A stretch of DNA of 64,000 nt, from NCBI RefSeq assembly GCF_001714725.1, contig NZ_CP016447.1, positions 1 to 64,000 on the forward strand, given 5' to 3'. The notes beneath the pieces were generated by a model. That model saw only the letters and a list, made by a program, of their open reading frames with translations. It was not told where the DNA came from and searched no databases. Positions 1-7,592 of the stretch are shown here, one piece after another. Source of the stretch: Acidovorax sp. RAC01 (GTDB lineage: Bacteria > Pseudomonadota > Gammaproteobacteria > Burkholderiales > Burkholderiaceae_C). Position numbers and translations under genes: made by a program. Every line of letters starts with the position of its first letter. Position 1 is the first letter of the stretch.

Positions 1-152
1 GGGCAAAGCGCAACGTGGCGCCCGCCCGCTGCAGCGCAGAAGCCAACAGCCAGGGCGGCCCTGTCACGCAGGTGATTCCTGCGGGTGGTTGCGCGCCTAT
101 ACTGGCCTCAAGAAACAATTGCTTACGCGTTGAACCCACACGCACCGCCCGC

Positions 153-1286
153 ATGACCCAGCTCGATCCGCGCTCGATGATCGCCATGTCGGGGTTCATG
201 ACGGCCATCATGGCCGTGGTGCTGTTGTTCATGCGGCGCCACTACCCGCCGTCCATCCGGGGGGTGGGTGCATGGTCTGCAGCGCCGCTGCTGTGGCTGG
301 CGTCCACCGTGCTCTTTGGTGCGCGGGACATGATTCCGCAGTGGCTCAGCATGGTGCTGGCCAACTTGCTGCTGGTGCTGGGCAGCGTGCTGTACTACCA
401 GGGCACGCGCGCATTCTTCGGCAAGCCACTGGCGTGGCAACCATGGCTGTGGCTCATGGGCGGCACCGCGGCGATATTTGTGGTGCTCACCTACCACTTG
501 CACAACTACGCGCTGCGCGTCACCTTCTTCACGATGGTGATGGGGGTGGTCTACGGTGCCCAGTTGCGCTTCCTGCTGCAACACGGCGGCCGCAGCTTTC
601 CGGTGCGGCTGGTCGAGACCGTGCTGGCATTCCACATGGCTATGCTGGCAGTGCGCCTGGTTTCCATCGCGGCGGGCCAGGCGGGCGCCAACATCCTGGA
701 GCCATCGCTGTTCCAAACCCTGTACATCGGGGCCTATGCGCTGTCGGTGCTGCTGCTGTCCATCGGTGCCGTGCTCATGGCCACCGACCGCCTGCGCACC
801 GAGCTTGAACACCTGGCCACGCACGACTCGCTCACGCAGGCCCTCAACCGCCGCGCCATGCTGCAGTGCTGCGACGAAGAGCTGGCGCGCGCCCGCCGCT
901 ACGGCAACGGCCCCTCGCTGATGATGATCGACCTGGACAACTTCAAGGCCGTGAACGACACCTACGGACACCAGCACGGCGATGCGGTGCTGGTGCACTT
1001 TGCGCAGTGCACGCAACAGGCGCTGCGCCAGTCTGACCGGCTCGGGCGCTACGGCGGAGAGGAGTTTCTGGTGCTGCTGCCCGGCACCGGGTCCGAAGCC
1101 GCGCACGCAGTGGCCCTGCGCATCCACGCCCTGCTGGCCAGCGGGCATGCGCTGGACTGCAGCGTGAGCATCGGCCTGACGCACTGGAGCGGGCCCGATG
1201 ACACGCTGGACGCGATGCTTTCGCGCGCCGACGCGGCGCTCTACCAGGCCAAGGACCAGGGCCGCCACCGCACCATTGAAGTCTGA
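153..1286 (+). CDS. membrane-bound diguanylate cyclase (GGDEF)
   Basis: Predicted to make cyclic di-GMP from two GTP at the inner membrane. I place the start at the ATG followed by TQLDPRS, because the reading frame upstream of it is not protein-like. The 377-residue product opens with about 200 residues of hydrophobic segments (roughly six membrane spans, no recognised extracellular sensor family). A GGDEF domain follows with the active-site variant GGEEF at residues 301-305, which is catalytically competent in this family. An RxxD inhibitory site (RQSD) sits five residues before it, so product inhibition is likely. The C-terminal ADAALYQAKDQGR segment is typical. It is monocistronic on this strand. 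The input signal cannot be told from sequence. Confidence 0.9.
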   Translation: MTQLDPRSMIAMSGFMTAIMAVVLLFMRRHYPPSIRGVGAWSAAPLLWLASTVLFGARDMIPQWLSMVLANLLLVLGSVLYYQGTRAFFGKPLAWQPWLWLMGGTAAIFVVLTYHLHNYALRVTFFTMVMGVVYGAQLRFLLQHGGRSFPVRLVETVLAFHMAMLAVRLVSIAAGQAGANILEPSLFQTLYIGAYALSVLLLSIGAVLMATDRLRTELEHLATHDSLTQALNRRAMLQCCDEELARARRYGNGPSLMMIDLDNFKAVNDTYGHQHGDAVLVHFAQCTQQALRQSDRLGRYGGEEFLVLLPGTGSEAAHAVALRIHALLASGHALDCSVSIGLTHWSGPDDTLDAMLSRADAALYQAKDQGRHRTIEV

Positions 1287-1553
1287 GCGGCGGGAACTGC
1301 AGGTTTTTCCGACGGCCATGCCGTGCCGTTTCCTGCAGGGCCCGTGGTGCTGGGGCCGTCTTTCGCCCAGGTCGCTCCACACAGCGCGACTGCTGAGCCC
1401 TTTTCACCGGCCCCGATCAGGGTTTTCCGTATGAGAAACTCCGCGGCCGCCGGCTTGCAGGCGGTGTGGCCGCGGCGCCGAACACCCATGCAGGCACGAC
1501 GCCATGGCCCCGCCCGCGGGCCGTGACCTGATGACCCGTGGACGGAGTACAAC

Positions 1554-2345
1554 GTGCCTCAACGCTTCAATCGGCTCGCTGCGACGCGATTGCGCCATGC
1601 CATCGCGGTGCTGATGTGCTCTCTGGCACTGACAGGTTGCGGCACCCTGCACAGTGCTCGCATGTGGTTTCCCAAGGCGTCGGGCCTCGACGAAATCACC
1701 CACCAGCTTTACGTGGAACCGTCGATGGCGGCCGAGCAACGGCAGGAACTACAGCGGCAGATTGCGCTGGGTCGGGCAACGGTCGGCGCGTTCTACGGAG
1801 ACGTCACGTCCAGACCGTACATCGTTGCCTGCATCACCCGTGCTTGCGACACACGTTTTGGCTCCTATGGTCAGCGGGCGGCCGCCTATGGTGACATTGC
1901 CATTCGCTTGTCTGCCAAAGGACTGGCTGCGCCGCTGATTGCCCACGAGTGGTCGCATGCAGAGCTTTACCGGCGTGCTGGAGGCTGGTGGCATGCCCGC
2001 AAGATTCCGCGATGGTTTGATGAAGGCGTTGCGGTCGTGCTGGCCAACGAGCCGCGCCATTCGGAAGACAACTGGCGCGAGATTCAGCGTCTTGGCATCC
2101 CGGTTCCGCAGCTTGCCGAGCTTGAATCGTTCAGCGACTGGGGAATGGCGCTCAGAAAATACGGTGAAACCGAAGGCGACGTTCCGGGCAACCGCCATGT
2201 GGTCTACACGGCCGCGGGGCAAGAGATCAGGGATTTCCTGGCGTGCACCGGACCGACAGGAATCCTGACCGTGCTGCATTCCGTTCGCTCGGGGTCCTCG
2301 TTCGATCAGGCTTACGCCCACGCAAGATCGCAATGCGTGCAGTAA
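1554..2345 (+). CDS. putative lipoprotein with HExxH zinc-metallopeptidase signature
   Basis: The product has 263 residues. A short basic start leads to a hydrophobic stretch ending in a lipobox (LTGC near residue 29), so it should be lipid-anchored. The middle holds HEWSH (HExxH) followed about 28 residues later by DEGVAV; that Glu could be the third zinc ligand, as in gluzincin (peptidase MA-like) proteins. The start is a GTG preceded by a GGAG-containing site about ten bases upstream. I do not recognise a named family. It could be an active peptidase or a non-catalytic zinc-binding relative; the substrate is unknown. It faces cobT convergently with only 64 bases between them. Confidence 0.75.
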   Translation: MPQRFNRLAATRLRHAIAVLMCSLALTGCGTLHSARMWFPKASGLDEITHQLYVEPSMAAEQRQELQRQIALGRATVGAFYGDVTSRPYIVACITRACDTRFGSYGQRAAAYGDIAIRLSAKGLAAPLIAHEWSHAELYRRAGGWWHARKIPRWFDEGVAVVLANEPRHSEDNWREIQRLGIPVPQLAELESFSDWGMALRKYGETEGDVPGNRHVVYTAAGQEIRDFLACTGPTGILTVLHSVRSGSSFDQAYAHARSQCVQ

Positions 2346-2409
2346 CGCACTGAGTGGCCACGGGCCACCCCACTTCGATGGCGGTGGCCACCCTCCGGCG
2401 CCCCGTGCG

Positions 2410-3468
2410 TTACACCGACTGCCCAGCCACCCCGGCCGACTCAAAGCTCGCCATCTCGCGCAGCACGGCGCACGCCGACTGCAGCAGCGGCCAGGCCAGC
2501 GCGGCGCCCGAGCCCTCGCCCAGGCGCAGGCCCAGGTCCAGCAGCGGCTCGGCCTGCATTTGCGCCAGCATCAGGCTGTGGCCGCGCTCGCCTGAGCGGT
2601 GGGCAAACACACAGCGCTGCAGCACGGCAGGGGCAAGGCGGCTGGCCACCAGCACTGCGGCGCTGGTGATGAAGCCATCCACCACGATCACGCGCCGCTC
2701 GGCCGCCGCTTGCAGCACTGCGCCCACCAGCGTGGCCACCTCGTAGCCACCCAGGGCGGCCAGCGCATCCAGCGGGCTGGTGGCACGGGCGTTGGCGTCC
2801 AGCGCCTGCTGCAGCACGGCACGCTTGCGTTCGATGCCGGCAGCATCCAGCCCGGTGCCCGCACCCACGCAGTCCGCCAGCGGCAGCCCTGCCAGGCGCG
2901 CCAGCAGCAGTGAGGCAACCGAAGTGTTGCCGATACCCATCTCGCCCAGCAGCAGCGCGTTGCCAGGCAGGCCGCGCACCACGTCCATGCCATTCGTGAT
3001 CGCCTCGCTGCACTGGGCTGCGGTCATGGCCGGGCCCATCGATGCATCGGCCGTACCCGGCGCGACCTTGCGCACCAGCAGTTGGGGCGCACCCGGCGCT
3101 GCAACGCGCGGCGCAAACGCCTTGGCCACGCCGCAGTCCACCACCGTGAGGGCCAGGCCGTGCTGGCGCGCGAGCACGCTCACCGCAGCACCACCGGCCA
3201 GAAAGTTTTCGACCATCTGCCAGGTCACGTCGCTCGGAAAGGCCGACACACCGCGCGCGGCCAGGCCGTGGTCGGCGGCGAAAACAACCATCTGCGGCTG
3301 CTGCAGCGCCGGGGTTTCAGTGCCCAGAATCTGCCCCAGCCTGAGCGCCAGGGCTTCCAGGCGCCCGAGCGAGCCCAGTGGCTTGGTCTTGTGGTCCAGC
3401 GTGTGTTGCAGCGCCTGGGTGAGTGCGGGATCGGCGATGTCGGCAATCAGTGGGAGGCTGGTGGTCAT
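2410..3468 (-). CDS. cobT: nicotinate-nucleotide--dimethylbenzimidazole phosphoribosyltransferase
   Basis: CobT activates the lower ligand of cobalamin by moving phosphoribose from nicotinate mononucleotide to 5,6-dimethylbenzimidazole, giving alpha-ribazole phosphate. The 352-residue protein matches the usual family length. It has the N-terminal DHKTKPLGSLGRLE segment, the FAADHGL motif and the C-terminal LGEGSGAALAWPLLQSA block, which contains the conserved catalytic-base glutamate. I use the ATG before TTSLPL; an in-frame TTG 18 bases upstream is possible. It lies about 380 bases downstream of a cobalamin riboswitch on the same strand, with a small Cys/His-rich ORF and a GC-rich hairpin between. 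Its usual partner cobS is not in this window. Confidence 0.96.
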   Translation of the reverse strand: MTTSLPLIADIADPALTQALQHTLDHKTKPLGSLGRLEALALRLGQILGTETPALQQPQMVVFAADHGLAARGVSAFPSDVTWQMVENFLAGGAAVSVLARQHGLALTVVDCGVAKAFAPRVAAPGAPQLLVRKVAPGTADASMGPAMTAAQCSEAITNGMDVVRGLPGNALLLGEMGIGNTSVASLLLARLAGLPLADCVGAGTGLDAAGIERKRAVLQQALDANARATSPLDALAALGGYEVATLVGAVLQAAAERRVIVVDGFITSAAVLVASRLAPAVLQRCVFAHRSGERGHSLMLAQMQAEPLLDLGLRLGEGSGAALAWPLLQSACAVLREMASFESAGVAGQSV

Positions 3469-3496
3469 GGTGTTTTCAGCTTTCAATAGGTGTAGT

Positions 3497-3522
3497 GCGC
3501 GGCCCGCATCACGGGGCCGCGC
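3497..3522 (-). terminator. strong GC hairpin in the cobT leader
   Basis: A nine-base perfect inverted repeat (GCGCGGCCC and GGGCCGCGC, eight-base loop) lies about 30 bases before the cobT start. There is no T-run after it on the cobT strand, so it is not a classical intrinsic terminator. It could attenuate read-through from the riboswitch transcript, stabilise the cobT mRNA end or pause polymerase. The role is inferred. Confidence 0.4.
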
Positions 3523-3685
3523 AGATGGCGGTGCGCACCGGGCGAGGCCGGTGCCGGGAGGCAGGTCAGGCGATGGCCAAGAACCTGTGCAGGGCGGCGG
3601 CAGGGCCGCGCTGCCTCGTCAGAAGCTCCCGGCGGATATCAGGCCCGCCGGAAATCGCGCTGCGGCGAGGGTGCGGCGTGGCACC

Positions 3686-3847
3686 TCACCAGCCGAGGGT
3701 GTGGGCCCAACATGCCTGCGCCCATCGCGGCGCAAAAAGCGGGTGCGGCAAGAAGGCGTGGAAAAAAGGTGTGGTGTGGGCGTCGCAGGCCTGTGGTGTA
3801 CAGGCGTCAACGTTGGGCGTGGCTTGCGCCGCCGCGCTGGTATTCAT
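3686..3847 (-). CDS. Cys/His-rich small ORF behind the cobalamin riboswitch
   Basis: This 53-codon ORF starts with ATG, with AGGGGA about six bases upstream, a good ribosome-binding site. It is the first ORF after the riboswitch. The product is soluble, with three cysteines (in DACTP, QACDAH and QACWAH), four histidines and several Trp/Phe, but no membrane segment and no family I recognise. It does not resemble CbtB, the small cobalt-transport subunit that often follows such riboswitches. It may be a real small protein, a leader peptide acting as expression platform, or a decayed gene. The evidence is position, start context and composition only. Confidence 0.35.
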   Translation of the reverse strand: MNTSAAAQATPNVDACTPQACDAHTTPFFHAFLPHPLFAPRWAQACWAHTLGW

Positions 3848-3904
3848 GGCAGTCCCCTGAGCGTGAATAGTGGCAGCGCTGCCCGGCCTTGCAGCGCCAA
3901 AAAT

Positions 3905-4237
3905 GGCTCAGGCCGGTCTTCTGGCTTGGAGTCGTCTGCCTGCGCACACCTTCCCGGCAGTGCAGTGTTTTACGCTGGATGGCACGCATAAAAAGGACGG
4001 ATTTTTGGTTCTGGCAAGGCGCAAACCACAGCGATACCAGACGGTATCGCGAGGATTTGCAACGCAGCCAGGGCCGAAAAGACGCCTTTTGATGTGTCAG
4101 ACAGCGTGAATCACTGCACCAGGCAGCCAGTGGCATTTGTGCGAGGCATCGTCCTTACAGCGTTGGGCACGCGGCGGATTTGCACCGCCTTCCCGATTCT
4201 CCCGTTGCCGCGAAGCGGCATTGGGCACCTGAGGCTT
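3905..4237 (-). ncRNA. cobalamin riboswitch with extended hairpin arm
   Basis: Read on the minus strand, the element has the cobalamin riboswitch landmarks in order: GGGAAGGCGGTGCAAATCC, then CGCTGTAAGGACG, GCCACTGG, CACTGCCGGGAAGGTG, and the closing GCCAGAAGACCGGCC. The outer stem pairs CTCAGG near the 5' end with CCTGAG at the 3' end. Between the CCACTG and GGGAAGG blocks is an extra arm of about 160 bases, far longer than usual. Adenosylcobalamin binding normally lowers expression of the downstream gene. Candidate targets are the 53-codon ORF and cobT. The bases between element and ATG contain a perfect 12-base palindrome (3872-3883) that may be part of the switch. Confidence 0.88.
3960..4119 (-). 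repeat. long imperfect hairpin inserted in the riboswitch
   Basis: The outer arms GTGCAGTG-n4-ACGCTG and CAGCGT-n4-CACTGCAC (minus strand) lie at 4102-4119 and 3960-3977 and pair almost perfectly. Inside are nested complementary blocks: AAAAGG with CCTTTT, CTGGC with GCCAG, GCAAATCC with GGTTTGC, and at the tip GCGATACC with GGTATCGC around a four-base loop. The whole segment can fold as one rod. It looks like an intergenic palindromic repeat that landed in, or grew from, a variable riboswitch loop; no second copy is seen in this window. Confidence 0.6.
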
Positions 4238-4283
4238 CGGATCGTAGCAGCCCCAAGCGCTCTGCCCACTCAGGTGCAGTGTC

Positions 4284-5216
4284 TCAGCGTGCCAGCACCG
4301 AGCCGTCTTTGGCGCGGTCGCGGGCCAGGGCCTCGGCCTCGCTCCTGCGGCGAAAGAACACCGTGGCGATGCTGGCCGTGATGACGATGAACAGAGAATA
4401 CAGCACCGGGATCAGCAACACCTGTTGCTGCTGCTCGCCGCTGAAGGTCAGGGTCACGATCAACACGCCCAGCGGGCCGTTTTGAATGCCCGTTTCAAGC
4501 GCGATGGTGCGAGAGCGCCTCGGGTCTTGCCGCACGAGCCGGGCGAACAGGTAGCCCACTGCAAAACCGAACACGCCCAACCCGATGGCGCCAAAGTACA
4601 CGGGCCAGGGCGTGGTGAGCAGCAGCGGCCAGTTGCGCGGCACCCAGGACACAACGAGGAACACAATGACGACCACCCCCAGCACGCCACCCACCAGCTC
4701 CAGTGTGGCGCCCAGATTGGGGTTGACCTTTCGCAGCACCATCCCGATGGCGGTGGGCACCAGCAGCACAAACAGCACTTGCGCCACGTTTTCAGGCGGA
4801 ATCTTCCAGTCGCCCTCGATGCCGATGCTGAACAGGCCCAGCGTCAACGGGACCATGATCACCGCGAGCAACGTGGACACGATGGTCATCAGCAGCGACA
4901 GCGACAGAACGCCCTTGCTGAAGTAGTTGAAGATGTTGCTGGTGGTCCCACCGGGCAAGCACGCCATGAGAATCAGGCTCACGGCATAGGCGTACCACTT
5001 GCTGTCTTCAGCGCTTGCGTTGGGCAACAGCACCAGATGGGCGATGGCGAAACCCACCATGGGCGTCAGCAGGTAGGTGGTGACCACGCCAATGCCGATG
5101 CCCACGGGCTTTCGCAGGGCAATCAGAAAATCCTTCACGGTCAATGACGCGCCCATGCCAAGCATGATGACGATCATCATGATGCCCAGCAGCCTGGTTT
5201 CGGTTTCTGAAATCAT
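4284..5216 (-). CDS. bile acid:sodium symporter (BASS/SBF) family transporter
   Basis: The product is a 310-residue membrane protein with about nine or ten hydrophobic segments, the normal size for the SBF fold. Family signatures are visible: CLPGGTTSNIFNYFSKG near residue 88 and the ETGIQNGPLG motif near residue 242. Bacterial relatives import organic anions such as bile acids, pantoate or keto acids with sodium, so the substrate cannot be named. It ends about 50 bases before the riboswitch element on the same strand, and the fadD-type gene lies upstream on the same strand with a short gap, so those two may be co-expressed. Confidence 0.88.
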   Translation of the reverse strand: MISETETRLLGIMMIVIMLGMGASLTVKDFLIALRKPVGIGIGVVTTYLLTPMVGFAIAHLVLLPNASAEDSKWYAYAVSLILMACLPGGTTSNIFNYFSKGVLSLSLLMTIVSTLLAVIMVPLTLGLFSIGIEGDWKIPPENVAQVLFVLLVPTAIGMVLRKVNPNLGATLELVGGVLGVVVIVFLVVSWVPRNWPLLLTTPWPVYFGAIGLGVFGFAVGYLFARLVRQDPRRSRTIALETGIQNGPLGVLIVTLTFSGEQQQQVLLIPVLYSLFIVITASIATVFFRRRSEAEALARDRAKDGSVLAR

Positions 5217-5249
5217 TTGAAGCTTCTCTGTTGGTTCGACGAATGGGGC

Positions 5250-6998
5250 TCAGCCGCGGCTCATTTCTTCGGCAACGGCCTTGCGCAGGTCCTTGCGCAG
5301 CACTTTCCCCACCGGGCTCTTGGGCAGCTCATCGCGCACCACCACCAGCTTGGGCACCTTGTAGGCCGCCAGGTGCTGCTTGCAGTGGGCGATCACGTCG
5401 GCCGGCATCACTTCCCTGGCATGGTCGGGGTTCTGCACCACGTAGGCACGCACCGCTTCGCCGGTCTTGCCGTCGGGGACGCCAATCACGGCCACCTCCA
5501 GCACGTGGTCCATGCCGGCGATCACGTCCTCTACCTCGTTGGGGTACACGTTGAAGCCCGACACCAGGATCATGTCCTTCTTGCGGTCCACGATGCGCAT
5601 GAATCCGCCTTCGTCCATCACGGCCACGTCGCCGGTGGCAAACCATCCGTTGTGCATCACCCTGGCGGTTTCGTCTTCGGCGTTCCAGTAGCCCTTCATC
5701 ACCTGCGGGCCGCGCACCCAGATTTCGCCCGGTGCGCCGGCGGCCACGTCCTGGCCTTGGTCGTCCACCAGGCGCACATCCGTGCCCGGGGCGGGAATTC
5801 CGATGCTGCCGTCACGCGGCGTGCCGGTGAGCGGGTTGAAGCTGACCACCGGCGAGGTTTCGGTGAGGCCGTAGCCCTCGGCGATTGGCGTCTTGGTCAA
5901 CTCGCGCCAGCGCTGGGCCACCATGGTGTGCAGCGCGGTGCCGCCCGAGATAGATGCCTTGAGCGTCTTGGGCGGGTAGGCCACAAACCACTCCTCGTTC
6001 AGCAGACCGTTGAACAGGGTGTTGACCCCCGTCATCCAGGTCACCGGGTAATTTTCCATCGCGCGCTGCAGGTTCTGCACCGGCCGCGGGCTGGGAATCA
6101 GCACGTTGTGTCCGCCGATGGACAGGAAGCCCAGCAGATTGGCTGTGAACGCGAAGATGTGATACAGCGGCAGGGCCGTGAGCACGCATTCCTGCCCTGG
6201 TGCCATGTGGCTCACGCCCATGGCGCGGGTCTGCTGGATGTTGTTGATCAGGTTGTCGTGCGTCAGCATCGCGCCTTTGCTCACGCCGGTGGTGCCACCG
6301 GTGTACTGCAGCAGCGCCAGGTCGTGGCGGCCCACGCCCTCCCAGTAGGTGCGGGCCGGTGCCTTGGCCAGCGTGGCGCGGCCCTGGGCCAGCGCGTCTT
6401 TCAGGCGAATGTGGGGCGCCGTCACCGGCGGCAGCACGCGGTTCCAATAGCGCTGCACGCCACGCACGATGCCCCCGGGAATGGCCGGGAAAAACTCCGA
6501 CACCGCCGCCAGCACTACCTTCTGAATGCCCGTCTTGGCCAGCACGGCGGGCAGCTTGTCGGCGAACATGTCCACCATCACCAGCACCTGGGCACCGGCG
6601 TTGTTGAACTGGTGGACCATTTCGGTTTCGGTGTAGAGCGGATTGGTGTTCACCAGCACACAACCGGCCTTGAACACGCCCAGCGCCGCCACCGGGTAAC
6701 CCAGGCTGTTGGGCAGCTGCACGGCCACGCGGTCGCCCGCCTTCAGGCCCACCACCGCACGCAGATAGCCGGCAAACGCGTCGGACAACTCGTCTACCTC
6801 GGCAAAGCTCAGGCGGCCATTCATGCCGTTGGGCACCACGCAGCTGAAGGCCGCCTTCACCTTGCTTTCAGCCTCCCACTTCCGGCAGCACTCGTGGGCC
6901 AGCTCGGCCAGGTTGCGGTACGGCAGCGCCTGCAGTTTCGGGGCAATGCCCACCTGCTGGTACGACGGGTGCCAGGGCCTTGCGGGCAATTCAGTCAT
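5250..6998 (-). CDS. fadD: long-chain acyl-CoA synthetase (AMP-forming)
   Basis: This enzyme activates fatty acids to acyl-CoA with ATP via acyl-AMP, feeding beta-oxidation. The start is the ATG before TELPARPWHPSYQQ, giving 582 residues. It carries the AMP-binding P-loop YTGGTTGVSKGAML, the YGLTETSP motif, GDVAVMDEGGFMRIVDRKKD and the C-terminal lysine in LPKSPVGKVLRKDLR. Size and motifs fit FadD rather than acetyl- or malonyl-CoA ligases. A TetR-type palindrome lies 28 bases upstream of the start. The first residues after the start (a tryptophan-proline-serine-tyrosine run) are typical of betaproteobacterial homologues. Confidence 0.92.
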   Translation of the reverse strand: MTELPARPWHPSYQQVGIAPKLQALPYRNLAELAHECCRKWEAESKVKAAFSCVVPNGMNGRLSFAEVDELSDAFAGYLRAVVGLKAGDRVAVQLPNSLGYPVAALGVFKAGCVLVNTNPLYTETEMVHQFNNAGAQVLVMVDMFADKLPAVLAKTGIQKVVLAAVSEFFPAIPGGIVRGVQRYWNRVLPPVTAPHIRLKDALAQGRATLAKAPARTYWEGVGRHDLALLQYTGGTTGVSKGAMLTHDNLINNIQQTRAMGVSHMAPGQECVLTALPLYHIFAFTANLLGFLSIGGHNVLIPSPRPVQNLQRAMENYPVTWMTGVNTLFNGLLNEEWFVAYPPKTLKASISGGTALHTMVAQRWRELTKTPIAEGYGLTETSPVVSFNPLTGTPRDGSIGIPAPGTDVRLVDDQGQDVAAGAPGEIWVRGPQVMKGYWNAEDETARVMHNGWFATGDVAVMDEGGFMRIVDRKKDMILVSGFNVYPNEVEDVIAGMDHVLEVAVIGVPDGKTGEAVRAYVVQNPDHAREVMPADVIAHCKQHLAAYKVPKLVVVRDELPKSPVGKVLRKDLRKAVAEEMSRG

Positions 6999-7026
6999 GG
7001 AGTGCTTCGTGGAAGGGTTGAAAAAA

Positions 7027-7040
7027 CGAACGGTCGTTCG
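7027..7040. promoter_or_regulatory. TetR-type operator upstream of fadD
   Basis: CGAACGGTCGTTCG has arms CGAACG/CGTTCG around a two-base centre, within a longer AACGAACGGTCGTTCGCAA context. Palindromes of this form are bound by TetR-family repressors of fatty-acid degradation in proteobacteria. It lies just upstream of the fadD start. No TetR gene is in the window, so the regulator would be encoded elsewhere. Site function is inferred. Confidence 0.6.
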
Positions 7041-7592
7041 CAACCGGCGGATCGTAGCCAAGCCCGCTCCGGATTTCCCGAATCTCGGTTTTGCGCAGGG
7101 GCTTTTTGCACGGTTGGCGGATGTCCGTGCGGCCCTGCGCCCGCTACCGGCGGCAGCGGCGATGTCGCCCGAATCAGAAACCCGAGTGACCATGACCATG
7201 GATGCCGACGCAGTGCAGACCGGCACGGAATCGATGCCTGCCGCAAGAGCACCCAGAGAAGCCGGGGGAACGCTTTTGCTCCTTTTTTTATAGCTATTTG
7301 CGCTTTATGGATAAGCGCTGGAGACCATTACAGCTTCAGATGGAAGCGACGCACCCCCGGGCGGGCGCCACCGCGGTAGCCTGCGGCTGGATCACAGCAT
7401 GCTTGCCAGATGCGCTGCCATCAGAGAGCGCCAGGCATCAGGCGCAAAACGAAGCCGGGGTGCGGCTCCAACGCGGCCTTGCAGCGACGCGGATGGTTCT
7501 CCGGATTGACATCCAAAGAAAAGGCCATTACCGCCGCGCCACTCGTTGGGGAATCCGGGCGTTCGCACCGGCAAACACGGTGCGAGCAGCCC
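7041..7592. other. intergenic region between fadD and cobQ
   Basis: About 550 bases without a gene I can support. It contains one copy of the dispersed ATAGC/AAGCGC repeat (near 7285-7335). A short plus-strand frame reading MSPESETRV runs into that repeat and stops, and short minus-strand frames lie just past cobQ. None has a clear ribosome-binding site or a recognisable family, so they may be remnants or chance frames. Confidence 0.5.
7285..7335 (+). repeat. dispersed ATAGC...AAGCGC repeat, copy 1
   Basis: This copy reads TATAGCTATTTGCGCTTTAT followed by GGATAAGCGCTGGAGACC. It contains the inner palindrome GCGCTTTAT-GG-ATAAGCGC and is the clearest intergenic copy. The pattern (ATAGC, about seven bases, GCGCTT, then AAGCGC, then AGAGGCC) recurs at least seven more times in the window in both orientations. 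Confidence 0.7.

Noticed and set aside
3619..3810. 63-codon minus-strand frame as a CbtB-type cobalt transporter subunit
   Set aside because: It has no membrane span and no CbtB histidine pattern, and a better-positioned frame (3686-3847) overlaps it.
5217..7379. 720-codon plus-strand frame opposite fadD
   Set aside because: Its His/Gln/Arg-rich composition with no domain is typical of the antisense frame of a GC-rich gene; fadD on the other strand has all ligase motifs.
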